Positions 16,906-25,558 of a stretch of 64,000 nt of DNA are shown in pieces. The DNA is from Bacillota bacterium (GTDB lineage Bacteria > Bacillota > UBA994): assembly GCA_009773495.1 (NCBI GenBank), contig WSXW01000002.1, forward strand, positions 102,568 through 166,567, given 5' to 3'. A model generated the notes under the pieces. It was given only the letters and a program-made list of their open reading frames with translations. It was not told the DNA's origin and searched no databases. A program made the position numbers and the translations under genes. Numbering within the stretch: the stretch's first letter is position 1; each line of letters starts with the position of its first letter.

Positions 16906-17847
16906 GTGGAGATAAAGAGACTTGCGGTATCATCTTCACCACATTTGCATAGCGGGGACTCAGTGCAAAGCGCAATGCTACATGTACTCATAGCCCTAGC
17001 CCCAGCTGCGGCATTTGCGGTGTATCATTTTGGTTTACATGTATTATTTGTATTATTGACAGGAATGGCTGTGGCTATCGCCGCGGAAGCCTTAATTTTA
17101 CGGTTAGTGAAGAAGCCTATGACAGCTATTCGCGACGGTAGCGCGGCCGTGACGGGCTTATTGCTAGCTATGAACTTACCAGCTGGTATTCCCTTATGGA
17201 CCATTACCATTGGCGCTGGTCTGGCTATTGGCATCGGCAAGCATGTCTTTGGTGGTCTTGGGCATAACCCCTTTAACCCAGCCCTCGTGGCCAGAGCCAT
17301 TCTATTAGTTTCATGGCCAGAGCGTATGACCGCGTGGGTAGGGCCGATGCTGATTTCCGCTGCAACCCCCTTGTCTGAGTTTAGGACAAGCAGAATTGTC
17401 CCGGCGTATGGTGACCTCCTTTTTGGATTCAAGGCAGGTAGCATCGGTGAAATTGCCGTGTTCCTGCTCTTGTTAGGAGGGGCCTATCTAATCTACCGTC
17501 GCATTATCGACTGGAAGATTCCTGTGAGTTTTATTGGCACAGTAGCCTTGCTCACTTATATTCTTCCCGCACGGGAGCAGTCGTCTTATTTTGCAGGTAA
17601 CCCCTTGTTTCATGTTCTCTCCGGTGGCTTAGTGTTAGGAGCCTTCTTTATGGCTACCGACTGGACGACCTCTCCGGTGACTAAACGTGGTCGAGTTATC
17701 ATGGGCGTAGGCTGTGGTATCCTTACTTCTGTTATCAGGCTTTATGGCGGGATGCCTGAGGGTGTAAGCTATGCTATCCTTATCATGAACGGTCTCACTC
17801 CCTTGATCGACCGCTATACTTTGGGCAGCCGCAGCGGCGCTCGCTAG
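16906..17847 (+). CDS. rnfD: Rnf complex membrane subunit RnfD
   Basis: 313-residue integral membrane protein with about nine hydrophobic segments, homologous to NqrB. Seen: DGSAAVTGLLLAMNLP (about 75-90), GLGHNPFNPALVARA (about 120-135), MATDWTTSPVT and a C-terminal GGMPEGVSYAILIMN. In characterised enzymes FMN is attached through phosphoester to the Thr of a DxxSGAT-type motif made by ApbE. Here the matching place reads MLISAATPL (about 150-158): Ala and Thr are kept but the Asp and Gly are not. Start GTG with GGAGGAGGAG just upstream. Eleven bases separate it from rnfE, the place where rnfG is usually found. Confidence 0.94.
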   Translation: MEIKRLAVSSSPHLHSGDSVQSAMLHVLIALAPAAAFAVYHFGLHVLFVLLTGMAVAIAAEALILRLVKKPMTAIRDGSAAVTGLLLAMNLPAGIPLWTITIGAGLAIGIGKHVFGGLGHNPFNPALVARAILLVSWPERMTAWVGPMLISAATPLSEFRTSRIVPAYGDLLFGFKAGSIGEIAVFLLLLGGAYLIYRRIIDWKIPVSFIGTVALLTYILPAREQSSYFAGNPLFHVLSGGLVLGAFFMATDWTTSPVTKRGRVIMGVGCGILTSVIRLYGGMPEGVSYAILIMNGLTPLIDRYTLGSRSGAR

Positions 17848-17858
17848 GAGGCAATAGA

Positions 17859-18452
17859 ATGCGAAATTTCCGTGTTTTGATGAGCGGTATTATTGACGAG
17901 AACCCCACATTTAGACTCCTATTAGGCATGTGTCCCACTCTAGCTGTTTCCACCGCGGCTTTTAATGGCTTAGGTATGGGCTTGGCAGCCACAGCAGTTT
18001 TGTTGGCCAGTAACGTTTTAATTTCGCTTATGAAGCCAGTTATACCAGACAAAATTCGTATTCCTTGTTATGTTGTAGTTATTGCTACCTTCGTTACCAT
18101 GGTAGATATGGTTATGGGTGCCTTTGTGCCGGACTTGCACAGTGTACTTGGTATATTCATCCCTCTTATCGTTGTTAACTGTATTATTCTCCAGCGTGCC
18201 GAGGCTTTTGCTTCTAAGAATAGCGTATTGAGTTCCGCCTTCGACGGCATTGGTATGGGGCTTGGTTTTACTTTAGCTCTCGTGGCCTTATCTTCAGTCC
18301 GTGAGCTCCTAGGTGCTGGCAGCATCTTTGGTGTAAACATCATGTGGCATTCCTTCGAGCCCATGCGTCTAATGGTATCTCCACCGGGTGCGTTTATCGG
18401 TCTTGGTCTAATCATCGGCCTGATTAATACCCTCAGGCCCAAGAAGGCATAG
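17859..18452 (+). CDS. rnfE: Rnf complex membrane subunit RnfE
   Basis: 197 residues, six membrane segments, NqrD-like. Family signatures are ENPTFRLLLGMCPTLAVS near the N-terminus, a central IPLIVVNCIILQRAEAFA (about 105-122) with the conserved Cys in a membrane half-helix, and DGIGMGLGFTLAL. RnfA and RnfE form the antiparallel pair that binds a [2Fe-2S] cluster between them in solved structures. The gene lies directly after rnfD (11-base gap) and 11 bases before rnfA, each with a good Shine-Dalgarno site. Confidence 0.95.
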   Translation: MRNFRVLMSGIIDENPTFRLLLGMCPTLAVSTAAFNGLGMGLAATAVLLASNVLISLMKPVIPDKIRIPCYVVVIATFVTMVDMVMGAFVPDLHSVLGIFIPLIVVNCIILQRAEAFASKNSVLSSAFDGIGMGLGFTLALVALSSVRELLGAGSIFGVNIMWHSFEPMRLMVSPPGAFIGLGLIIGLINTLRPKKA

Positions 18453-18463
18453 GGGGGTAGGAC

Positions 18464-19045
18464 ATGAGCTCTTCAAATTTAGTCGTTATTTTCCTTAGCG
18501 CTATTCTTATCAATAACTTTGTATTGTCTCGCTTCCTAGGCATATGCCCGTTTTTAGGTATTTCCAATAAGATTGAAACGGCAGTGGGCATGAGCTTAGC
18601 AGTTATCTTTGTAATGACCGTGGCCTCGCTGGCTACATGGGTTGTGCAGACCTATGTACTGGACCTGTTTGGTCTAGGCTACCTACGCACTATTGCTTTC
18701 ATCTTGGTCATTGCTGTGCTGGTTCAATTCGTGGAAATGGTTATTCAGAAGTCTAGCCCTACTCTGTACCAGGCGCTTGGTGTTTATTTGCCTCTCATCA
18801 CAACTAACTGCGCGGTTATGGGTGTAACCCTTATCAACATGAACGAGGGTTATACACTCGTTCAATCACTAGTAAACGGGTTCGCCGCAGCCGTCGGATT
18901 TGGGTTGGCTATAGTAATTTTTGCAGGGATACGTGAGCGGTTAGAACTAGCAGATATTCCAGAGGCTTTGCAGGGCTTCCCCATCGCTTTGATTACTGCA
19001 GGACTCTTATCTATCTCATTTTTTGGCTTTCAAGGCTTGTTATAA
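18464..19045 (+). CDS. rnfA: Rnf complex membrane subunit RnfA
   Basis: 193 residues with six membrane helices, NqrE-like. Signatures: [16 protein letters not shown] (about 16-31) and [13 protein letters not shown] (about 108-120), the second with the conserved Cys, plus an inverted-topology repeat shared with RnfE. It forms the ion-channel half together with RnfE. GGGGGGTAGG precedes its ATG. Normal length; nothing unusual. Confidence 0.96.
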   Translation: MSSSNLVVIFLSAILINNFVLSRFLGICPFLGISNKIETAVGMSLAVIFVMTVASLATWVVQTYVLDLFGLGYLRTIAFILVIAVLVQFVEMVIQKSSPTLYQALGVYLPLITTNCAVMGVTLINMNEGYTLVQSLVNGFAAAVGFGLAIVIFAGIRERLELADIPEALQGFPIALITAGLLSISFFGFQGLL

Positions 19046-19057
19046 GGAGGTGTTCAC

Positions 19058-20044
19058 ATGCAATTTGATACTCGTGCGGTGCTTACAGCACTAGGCGCCT
19101 TAGGCGGCTTTGGCTTGTTATTCGGTGCAGGCTTAGCTGTGGCCTCGAGGAAATTCGCAGTTGAGACAGATCCCAAGTATGATGAGATTATGGCGGTACT
19201 TCCTGGCGCGAACTGTGGCGGTTGTGGATACCCCGGTTGCGCAGGTTATGCTACAGCCGTGGCTAAAGGTGAGAGAGTTGATAAGTGCCCGGTAGGTGGC
19301 AGGAATCTGTTACAGGATTTGGGCCGTATAATGGGCGTAAGTACAGATGCTGCGGCTGAGCGCCTAGTCGCTACACCGTATTGCGACGGCGGTTGTGCCG
19401 AAGCTCCCACTCGCTTTGAATATGAGGGCATACAGGACTGTTACGCGGTAGCTGCGTTAGGCGGCGGTGACAAGGCTTGCCAATTTGCTTGCTTGGGTTA
19501 TGGAACATGCGTTAAGCTTTGTCCCTTCGGTGCTATTACTATGGATGATAACCGTATTCCGGCTGTAGACCCCGCTAAGTGCACAGCATGCAATAAGTGT
19601 GTTGTTGGGTGTCCCAAGACTATTTTTAGCTTGCGCCCGGCGCCGAAGAGAGTCCATATTCGCTGCCGTTCCCACGATAAGGGGGCGGAAGTGCGCAAAA
19701 AGTGCAAAGTGGGTTGTATCGCTTGCGGTATCTGTGTTAAGATCTGTCCCTTTAATGCCATATCTATGGATAACAACTTGGCTGTTATAGATTACGAGAA
19801 GTGCCGCAACTGTGGTCTTTGTGTGGAAAAATGTCCGACCAAGACCATTCACGGCGACTTAGATGGTAGACCTAAGGCTTATATTGATCCGGGTTGTATT
19901 GGGTGTACAATTTGCAAGAAGGTATGTCCAGTAGGCGCAATTACAGGAGAACTCAAGCAGGAGCATAAAGTAGACCATGAGAAGTGCGTGAGTTGTTCTC
20001 TGTGCGCGGAAAAATGTCCTAAGAAAGTCATTAATATGAGGTAA
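19058..20044 (+). CDS. rnfB: Rnf complex ferredoxin subunit RnfB, polyferredoxin type
   Basis: 328 residues. One N-terminal membrane helix (ALGGFGLLFGAGLAVA) is followed by the FeS domain CGGCGYPGCAGYATA (about 48-62). Then comes a long run of [4Fe-4S] motifs: CLGYGTCVKLCP, CTACNKCVVGCP, CIACGICVKICP, CRNCGLCVEKCP, CIGCTICKKVCP and CVSCSLCAEKCP. That makes about seven clusters, as in the long clostridial/acetogen RnfB. It is the entry point for electrons from ferredoxin. SD AAGGAGG precedes ATG. A short hairpin-like gccgggccc/gggctcggc sits between it and apbE. Confidence 0.95.
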   Translation: MQFDTRAVLTALGALGGFGLLFGAGLAVASRKFAVETDPKYDEIMAVLPGANCGGCGYPGCAGYATAVAKGERVDKCPVGGRNLLQDLGRIMGVSTDAAAERLVATPYCDGGCAEAPTRFEYEGIQDCYAVAALGGGDKACQFACLGYGTCVKLCPFGAITMDDNRIPAVDPAKCTACNKCVVGCPKTIFSLRPAPKRVHIRCRSHDKGAEVRKKCKVGCIACGICVKICPFNAISMDNNLAVIDYEKCRNCGLCVEKCPTKTIHGDLDGRPKAYIDPGCIGCTICKKVCPVGAITGELKQEHKVDHEKCVSCSLCAEKCPKKVINMR

Positions 20045-20092
20045 GCTAATGCCGGGCCCATGGGCTCGGCTCATCCTTTAGGAGGAAGAGCT

Positions 20093-21115
20093 ATGACACT
20101 TAAACCAGTTATGTTGGGTATAGTAGCGGTTATAGTCGTATTTGGCGTGGTCATAGGACAGGACTATGCAGTTATTCGGACAGCACAGGAAGATGTTTTG
20201 TTGATGGATACCTTTGTCCGACTGGTAGCAGAAGGCCGGGAGGCAGAGTCAGTGCTTGTGCAGGCGGTGGCAGAGATGTCTCGCTTGGAGAGCTTACTGT
20301 CGGCTCACATTCCAGGAAGTGATGTCTGGCGTATAAATGAGTCACAGGGGGAACCTGTGGTCGTGTCCCCAGAAATCATCGACGTACTAGAACTTGCAAC
20401 CTTAGTTTACGACAAGAGCGATGGTACCTTTGATGTAACCGTGGGTGCAGTAATGCGCACGTGGGGCTTTGGTACTGATACCTTGGCTGTGCCATCCGCT
20501 GAGGCCTTGGCTGAAGCGATGCGGGGGGTTGGTTTTGATAGTGTTGCCATTGATTCTGACACTCGCACCGTGCAACTCACCAATCCCTATACCAGACTCG
20601 ATCTAGGCGGAATTGCCAAAGGCTATATCGTCGATCGGGCCTTAGAGTTTATCCGCTCCCAAGGTATAAAACACGCCATTGTAGACGCGGGGGGCGACGT
20701 GCGCGTTATGGGGGGCAGGCCTGGTAAATACCTGTGGGACAAGTCTCGTCCTGCGCGGGTGGGAGTACAGGATCCATTCTCGCCGGAGGGCTTAATCGCT
20801 ATCGTTGAAGTTAGCGAAGGCAGTGTATTAACTTCAGGCGATTATGAGCGTTTCTTCGTGCAAGATGAAGTGCGTTATACGCATATTATTGACCCCCGCA
20901 CTGGTTACCCTGCGCGAGGCATTACTAGTGCCACTATTGTGACGGAAGAGGCGGCTTTGGCGGATGCCATAGCTACAGCTGTCATGGTCCTTGGCAGAGA
21001 CGAAGGGATGAAGCTAATAAATTCTTGGGCCGGCGTAGAAGGTATGCTTATCACTGAAGACGAAGAGATACTAATATCCAACGGGTTAAAAAACACAATT
21101 CAGGTTTTAAGGTAA
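20093..21115 (+). CDS. apbE: FAD:protein FMN transferase ApbE
   Basis: 340-residue Mg-dependent flavin transferase that attaches FMN to a Thr of Rnf/Nqr subunits outside the membrane. An N-terminal hydrophobic segment (VMLGIVAVIVVFGVVIG) fits export or anchoring, without an obvious lipobox. Motifs: TDTLAVPSAEAL, RLDLGGIAKGYIVDRAL (about 180-196), VDAGGDVRVMGG, SGDYERFF, THIIDPRTGYPA (about 262-273) and ADAIATAVMVLG (metal-binding Asp). ATG 20093 is used because GGAGGAAGAG lies just upstream; the ATG at 20060 has none. It ends the Rnf operon, though no RnfG target is encoded here. Confidence 0.94.
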   Translation: MTLKPVMLGIVAVIVVFGVVIGQDYAVIRTAQEDVLLMDTFVRLVAEGREAESVLVQAVAEMSRLESLLSAHIPGSDVWRINESQGEPVVVSPEIIDVLELATLVYDKSDGTFDVTVGAVMRTWGFGTDTLAVPSAEALAEAMRGVGFDSVAIDSDTRTVQLTNPYTRLDLGGIAKGYIVDRALEFIRSQGIKHAIVDAGGDVRVMGGRPGKYLWDKSRPARVGVQDPFSPEGLIAIVEVSEGSVLTSGDYERFFVQDEVRYTHIIDPRTGYPARGITSATIVTEEAALADAIATAVMVLGRDEGMKLINSWAGVEGMLITEDEEILISNGLKNTIQVLR

Positions 21116-21122
21116 GAAATTG

Positions 21123-21647
21123 ATGGGAAGACTTAAGATGCAGAAGATGGTCCGACTGTCTTTACTCGTCAGTGGAGCAGCTGTACTACACGTGGTAGAG
21201 AGCTGGCTACCAAATCCCTTTGTGTTTTTACTGGGTCCAGGAGCTAAGCTTGGTCTGGCTAATGTGGTAACGCTGGCAGTAGTGTTAGCCTATGGGTGGA
21301 GAGAGGCTTTTGTAGTGGCAGTGCTTCGCTCCTTTCTCGGCAGTCTCGTTGCAGGCACGTTTTTGACCTTTGGCTTTTACATGAGCTTAGCGGGTGCTAT
21401 CACTAGCGCCTTAGCCATGGGGGTTTTACGTGCTCTGCAGGGGAACAAGCTCAGCGCCATCGGGCTGAGTATCGTTGGAGCCGTTACGCATATTGTGACT
21501 CAGCTCACAGTGGCGGCCTTGGCAGTGTCTCATTTTGGCCTTTTCGTTCAGTTACCTTGGCTATTATTGTTTGCGATTCCCACAGGATGTTTCGTAGGAG
21601 TGGTCGGAGGGCTGTTATACAAGACCATGCCTAAAGAGACAGATTGA
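21123..21647 (+). CDS. Gx transporter family membrane protein (heptaprenyl diphosphate synthase component I-like)
   Basis: 174 residues, five or six hydrophobic segments, with the family-typical GPGAKLGLANVVTLAVV (about 36-52) and YGWREAFVVAVLRSFLGSL. These are seen in proteins annotated either as Gx transporters or as heptaprenyl diphosphate synthase component I. The biochemical role is not settled and I do not choose one. In clostridia it often follows apbE or FMN-binding genes, as here (7-base gap). The start is uncertain: ATG 21123 (after a weak AAGG) or ATG 21138. Confidence 0.75.
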   Translation: MGRLKMQKMVRLSLLVSGAAVLHVVESWLPNPFVFLLGPGAKLGLANVVTLAVVLAYGWREAFVVAVLRSFLGSLVAGTFLTFGFYMSLAGAITSALAMGVLRALQGNKLSAIGLSIVGAVTHIVTQLTVAALAVSHFGLFVQLPWLLLFAIPTGCFVGVVGGLLYKTMPKETD

Positions 21648-21662
21648 GAAAGGATGGGTAGG

Positions 21663-21914
21663 ATGAAGTCTAGACGTAATGGGTGGATACTACTGTTGTT
21701 TCTAATTGTCGGCGCTTTCCTAGGTGGGTTACTCGGTAAAGTGCTCGGGTCCTATGCGCCTTTTTTGAATTGGTCAAGCCCTACCTATGGCATAAGCCCT
21801 CCTTTTTGCATTAATCTAGACATGCTATCCTTGACTTTCGGTTTAACTTTGCGTCTCACCGTGGCTGGCGTTATTGGCCTCATTCTGAGTTATTTCGCCT
21901 ACCGCGCCTTGTAA
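21663..21914 (+). CDS. DUF4321-like small membrane protein
   Basis: 83 residues with two hydrophobic segments: ILLLFLIVGAFLGGLLGKVLG near the N-terminus and a second at the C-terminus. Between them lies a short loop with NLDMLSLTFGLTLRL, as in DUF4321 proteins of clostridia. No function is known. ATG 21663 is preferred over ATG 21654 because GAAAGG ends directly before the latter. Its stop shares a base with the maf ATG (TAATG), and maf-radC-mreB downstream is its usual neighbourhood. Confidence 0.72.
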   Translation: MKSRRNGWILLLFLIVGAFLGGLLGKVLGSYAPFLNWSSPTYGISPPFCINLDMLSLTFGLTLRLTVAGVIGLILSYFAYRAL

Positions 21915-22498
21915 TGAAGACGCTGTATCTGGCTTCTGCTTCACCACGACGTAACGAATTGTTACGTCAGGTGGGCATCACCCCAATAATAGTGCCGTCG
22001 AGCTTTAATGAGGCCATCTTTCTTGACGGGGACCCACAGAAAATCACCATGGATTACGCCTTAGGTAAGGTGCAACATGCTTTTCCGTTGCCACAGCCAG
22101 GGTTATGTATTGGTGCAGACACCGTGGTAGCTGTGCGTGGCCAGGTCTTGGCGAAGCCTGAGAGTTTTGAGCATGCTTGTGAGATGCTGCGTGAGCTCTC
22201 GGGGGTAGAGCACGAGGTAGTAACTGGGATTGCTATTGCTGACTCGCCATCGCACTACTTAGTTGAGTATGAGGTTACCAAGGTGCGTTTTCGTCAGCTA
22301 AGTGAAGCAGATATTGCCGCTTATGTCAGTACAGGAGAACCTATGGATAAGGCGGGGGCCTACGCCATTCAGGGTAAGGCGGCCATATTCGTTGAAGGAA
22401 TCTCAGGTTGTTATTCTAACGTCGTTGGGTTGCCTTTAGCTCGCCTGAATGTAATGCTTAACAAGTGGGGCTTGAACCTAACGTCCGCTTGGAGGTAG
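21914..22498 (+). CDS. maf: Maf-type nucleoside triphosphate pyrophosphatase
   Basis: 194 residues. Hydrolyses dTTP/UTP and modified NTPs to the monophosphate; linked to septum control in Bacillus. Seen: N-terminal LASASPRRNELLRQVG (residues 5-20), IGADTVVAVRGQVLAKP (about 63-79) with the catalytic Asp, and DKAGAYAIQGKAAIFVEGI (about 147-165). Length is normal. Translationally coupled to the preceding gene and followed by radC, the usual maf-radC-mreBCD order. Confidence 0.95.
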   Translation: MKTLYLASASPRRNELLRQVGITPIIVPSSFNEAIFLDGDPQKITMDYALGKVQHAFPLPQPGLCIGADTVVAVRGQVLAKPESFEHACEMLRELSGVEHEVVTGIAIADSPSHYLVEYEVTKVRFRQLSEADIAAYVSTGEPMDKAGAYAIQGKAAIFVEGISGCYSNVVGLPLARLNVMLNKWGLNLTSAWR

Positions 22499-22500
22499 GT

Positions 22501-23175
22501 ATGTTAATTAGAGAACTTCCGGAACGTGAACGTCCGCGTGAGCGTCTATTAAGTCGTGGAGCAGCACAGCTCTCTAATGCCGAGTTACTAGCTATCCTTA
22601 TGGCGACATCAGGGCAGAGAGGCGAAAATGTTATCGATTTAGCACAACGTGTGCTCACAAAACTAGGGGATTTACAGAACCTAACACGTTACACTTTCGA
22701 GGAGCTATGTGATATTAAAGGCATAGGTCCTGCTAAGGCCGTGTCAATTATGGCTGTAGTAGAACTGTCCCGTCGCCTTAATCTCGACGGAGCAGTTCCC
22801 ACAACTGTTCGCTCCCCCCAAGACGTCAAGCGCCTGCTGATAGACCGTTTTCGCTTTGAGGAGCGAGAGCGCTTTTTCGCAGTTCTTCTGAACACCAAGA
22901 ATCACTGCATGGGCGTAGAGGAGATTTCGGTGGGGAGCCTTAATTCTTCGATTGTGCACCCTCGTGAAGTGTTTAAAGCAGCGATTAGGCGTAGTGCAGC
23001 GTCCCTCATCGTCGCTCACAACCATCCCAGTGGAGATTGTACCCCATCACGGGAGGATGTTGAAGTGACTCGCAGGTTGTGTGAGACTGGCCGTGTTATA
23101 GGTATTGAGGTCCTAGACCATGTTATTTTTGGTGATGGGGTTATACTAAGCCTAAAGGAAAAGGGTCTCATGTAA
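22501..23175 (+). CDS. radC: DNA repair-associated protein RadC (JAB1/MPN-type)
   Basis: 224 residues. It has an N-terminal UPF0758 helix-hairpin-helix part (LLSRGAAQLSNAELLAIL; GIGPAKAVSIMAV) and a C-terminal JAMM-like metal site EISVGSLN followed by AHNHPSGDCTPSREDVE (about 175-191). The true biochemical role of RadC is unsettled. ATG 22501 follows TTGGAGGTAGGT. The frame is open upstream into maf but that extension has no RadC character. Stands 17 bases before mreB. Confidence 0.94.
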   Translation: MLIRELPERERPRERLLSRGAAQLSNAELLAILMATSGQRGENVIDLAQRVLTKLGDLQNLTRYTFEELCDIKGIGPAKAVSIMAVVELSRRLNLDGAVPTTVRSPQDVKRLLIDRFRFEERERFFAVLLNTKNHCMGVEEISVGSLNSSIVHPREVFKAAIRRSAASLIVAHNHPSGDCTPSREDVEVTRRLCETGRVIGIEVLDHVIFGDGVILSLKEKGLM

Positions 23176-23192
23176 AGGAGTAGAGGGCAGCA

Positions 23193-24221
23193 ATGAATTT
23201 TTTCAATCGGTATTTTGCCCGGGATATGGGCATTGACCTCGGGACAGCAAACACTCTGGTGTATGTCAAAGGGAAAGGTATTGTGCTACGCGAGCCATCT
23301 GTAGTGGCTATGCAAAGAGACACAAATGAGGTGCTCGAAGTCGGAGAGGCTGCTAAGAAGATGATTGGTAGAACTCCGGGTCATATTGTGGCGGTCCGAC
23401 CACTTCGAGACGGCGTTATTGCCGACTTTGAGGTTACCCAAAAGATGCTTAGGACGTTTATCCGCCGCGCCATGAAAGGCGGCAACTTGTTTCGTCCGCG
23501 CGTAGTCGTATGTGTTCCAGCAGGCGTAACAGAAGTAGAAAAACGTGCGGTTAAGGATGCCACTCTCAGCGCAGGTGCGCGTGAAGCTTATACGATAGAA
23601 GAACCAATGGCTGCGGCCATCGGAGCAGGATTGCCTGTAACGGAACCCATAGGCAACATGATTGTAGATATCGGCGGCGGGACGACAGAAGTAGCCATTA
23701 TTAGCCTTGGGGGCATCGTCACACATCAGTCCATAAGGGTTGCTGGCGATGAAATGGATGAAGCCATCATCATTTACGTCAAAAAGAATTATAATTTGCT
23801 AATCGGTGAACGTACAGCTGAAGAAGTCAAAATAACCATTGGTTCCGCCTTCCCCATGGCAGACGAAGCCATGGAGATTAGAGGCCGCGACCTTGTAACA
23901 GGATTACCTAAGACCTTAGCTCTAACCTCTGTTGAAGTCCGCAATGCTCTAGCTGAGCCCGTACGCGCCATTGTAGACGCCGTAAAAGCTACTTTAGAGC
24001 GTACACCCCCAGAGCTAGCAGCAGACGTCATGGACAGAGGAATTGTCATGACAGGCGGCGGTTCGTTATTGCGCGGTCTTGACAAACTAATTAGTGAGGA
24101 GACCGGTATGCCAGTTATCATTGCTGATGAACCTTTGACCTCTGTAGTGCAAGGCGCAGGAAAGACATTTGATCATTTTGACTTATTGAAAAGGCTAGAC
24201 ACATCACCCAAGAGAAGATAG
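23193..24221 (+). CDS. mreB: Rod shape-determining protein MreB
   Basis: 342-residue bacterial actin. Phosphate-1 loop [15 protein letters not shown] (about 11-25), [15 protein letters not shown] (about 108-122), phosphate-2 [14 protein letters not shown] (about 157-170), adenosine loop [12 protein letters not shown] (about 288-299). The N-terminus [11 protein letters not shown] is amphipathic, fitting membrane binding. It assembles membrane-bound filaments that guide lateral wall synthesis. First gene of mreBCD-PBP2-minDE-rodA. Confidence 0.97.
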   Translation: MNFFNRYFARDMGIDLGTANTLVYVKGKGIVLREPSVVAMQRDTNEVLEVGEAAKKMIGRTPGHIVAVRPLRDGVIADFEVTQKMLRTFIRRAMKGGNLFRPRVVVCVPAGVTEVEKRAVKDATLSAGAREAYTIEEPMAAAIGAGLPVTEPIGNMIVDIGGGTTEVAIISLGGIVTHQSIRVAGDEMDEAIIIYVKKNYNLLIGERTAEEVKITIGSAFPMADEAMEIRGRDLVTGLPKTLALTSVEVRNALAEPVRAIVDAVKATLERTPPELAADVMDRGIVMTGGGSLLRGLDKLISEETGMPVIIADEPLTSVVQGAGKTFDHFDLLKRLDTSPKRR

Positions 24222-24233
24222 AGGGGGATGAGT

Positions 24234-25067
24234 ATGGGTTTTTGGGGAAGAAACCGTCAGGCGATTACACTAGTCCTTACCGTCTTTTTGCTTACAGGAT
24301 TACTCAGTTTTTCGGCACGCGACCAAGTAGGGGCAACGCTACTAGAGCAAGGAATTCGCAGTGCCGTCGCCCCTTTGCAGCGGGCGACGGCTTTCGTCGT
24401 TTCCCAAGGGCGGGACGTAGGGAAATTCATCTCAGACCTCGTCTCTGCCCAAGCAGAAAACGAGCGCCTCAAAGCAGAGCTCGAGAACCTCAAATTCCAG
24501 TTTAACAACCTTGTGGAGGCTAGCTTAGAGGTCGAGCGTCTGCAGATATTGTTGGACTATAAGATTGACCAACCAGGGTTGAACCTAGTAATGGGTAAGG
24601 TCATTTCACGGGGTTTGACCTCATGGCAAAGTGAGATAATTATTGATATAGGCAGTCTCAGTGATATAGCGATAAACGATCCTGTGGTCACTTATTCTGG
24701 AGCTGTGGGGCGGATTACAGAGGTGTCCGCTTCGACTGCCAAGGCGTTACTCATCACGGACCCTCGTAGTGGCTTGGCGGCAGTAGTTCAAGACAGCCGC
24801 GACGGAGCTGTAGCCGAAGGCGATCCCAGTGTACCCGGCATGATACGGCTAACCCGTCTACCCCGAGACTTTCGTGTGGCAGTGGGCGACCTTGTGGTTA
24901 CATCGGGCTTAGGAGGAGTCTTTCCCCGCGAGCATTCCTTTGTGATCGGCACAGTGTCGGAGATATTCATTAGTAGTGATGGTTTGTTAAAGTACGCAAG
25001 GATTACGCCAGCAGTGGATTTTGCTCGCTTAGAAGAAGTACTTGTTCTAAGAAAGTCGCGGCCGTGA
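24234..25067 (+). CDS. mreC: Rod shape-determining protein MreC
   Basis: 277 residues. One N-terminal membrane helix (ITLVLTVFLLTGLLSF), a coiled coil rich in E/L (about residues 65-100, SAQAENERLKAELENLK), then the beta-barrel core with VITRG-like VISRGLTSWQSEIIID and VVTSGLGGVFPREHSFVIG (about 220-238). It links MreB and the extracellular synthases. ATG 24234 lies six bases after GAGGGGG; the in-frame ATG at 24228 abuts that site. Its stop overlaps mreD by four bases. Confidence 0.94.
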   Translation: MGFWGRNRQAITLVLTVFLLTGLLSFSARDQVGATLLEQGIRSAVAPLQRATAFVVSQGRDVGKFISDLVSAQAENERLKAELENLKFQFNNLVEASLEVERLQILLDYKIDQPGLNLVMGKVISRGLTSWQSEIIIDIGSLSDIAINDPVVTYSGAVGRITEVSASTAKALLITDPRSGLAAVVQDSRDGAVAEGDPSVPGMIRLTRLPRDFRVAVGDLVVTSGLGGVFPREHSFVIGTVSEIFISSDGLLKYARITPAVDFARLEEVLVLRKSRP

Positions 25068-25555
25068 ACAGGCAGAGACTGAGCATGCTTACCTTAGTCG
25101 TTTTGTCAGTGGTGTTACATGGGGCATTGATGCCATATTTAACTATATTTGGCGGCAGACTCAATCTCTTGGTTGCTGTTGTAGCCGGAATAGCCCTGTA
25201 TTATGGCACCTGGGTGGGAATGTTGACCGGCTTGTGTACTGGCTTGCTGGCCGATGTTGTACTGGGACATGTCTTAGGCCTGTCTGCGGTTCCCTTGGTG
25301 TTAATAGGCTTCTTTACAGGCCAGCTAGAACGCAGGGTCTACCGGGACGCCTTTCTCGTCCCTGTGTTTGTAGGCCTCAGTGCCTCAGCAACCTTTGAGA
25401 TTGTGGTTCTGCTCTTATCGCGCTTGGCCTTTGGGACTTGGTGGCGGAGGGCTTTTATGGCCGCTGCAATTCCTACAATTCTTATTAACGGTGCGTTTAT
25501 GCCCTTGGTTTTTTGGTTTTTAGGCAGAATTCTACCTCGCAATAAGGAGGTGTAG
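25064..25555 (+). CDS. mreD: Rod shape-determining protein MreD
   Basis: 163 residues, five hydrophobic segments, basic and polar only at the very ends. Typical MreD features are GGRLNLLVAVVAGIALYYG and TGLCTGLLADVVLG. It belongs to the elongasome with MreC and PBP2. GTG start is embedded in the mreC stop (GTGA), so translation is coupled; the next gene follows after three bases. Confidence 0.9.
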   Translation: MNRQRLSMLTLVVLSVVLHGALMPYLTIFGGRLNLLVAVVAGIALYYGTWVGMLTGLCTGLLADVVLGHVLGLSAVPLVLIGFFTGQLERRVYRDAFLVPVFVGLSASATFEIVVLLLSRLAFGTWWRRAFMAAAIPTILINGAFMPLVFWFLGRILPRNKEV

Positions 25556-25558
25556 CTG

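Noticed and set aside
20051..20070. Hairpin between rnfB and apbE as operon terminator
   Set aside because: Stem is short and imperfect, no T run follows, and apbE is functionally tied to Rnf.
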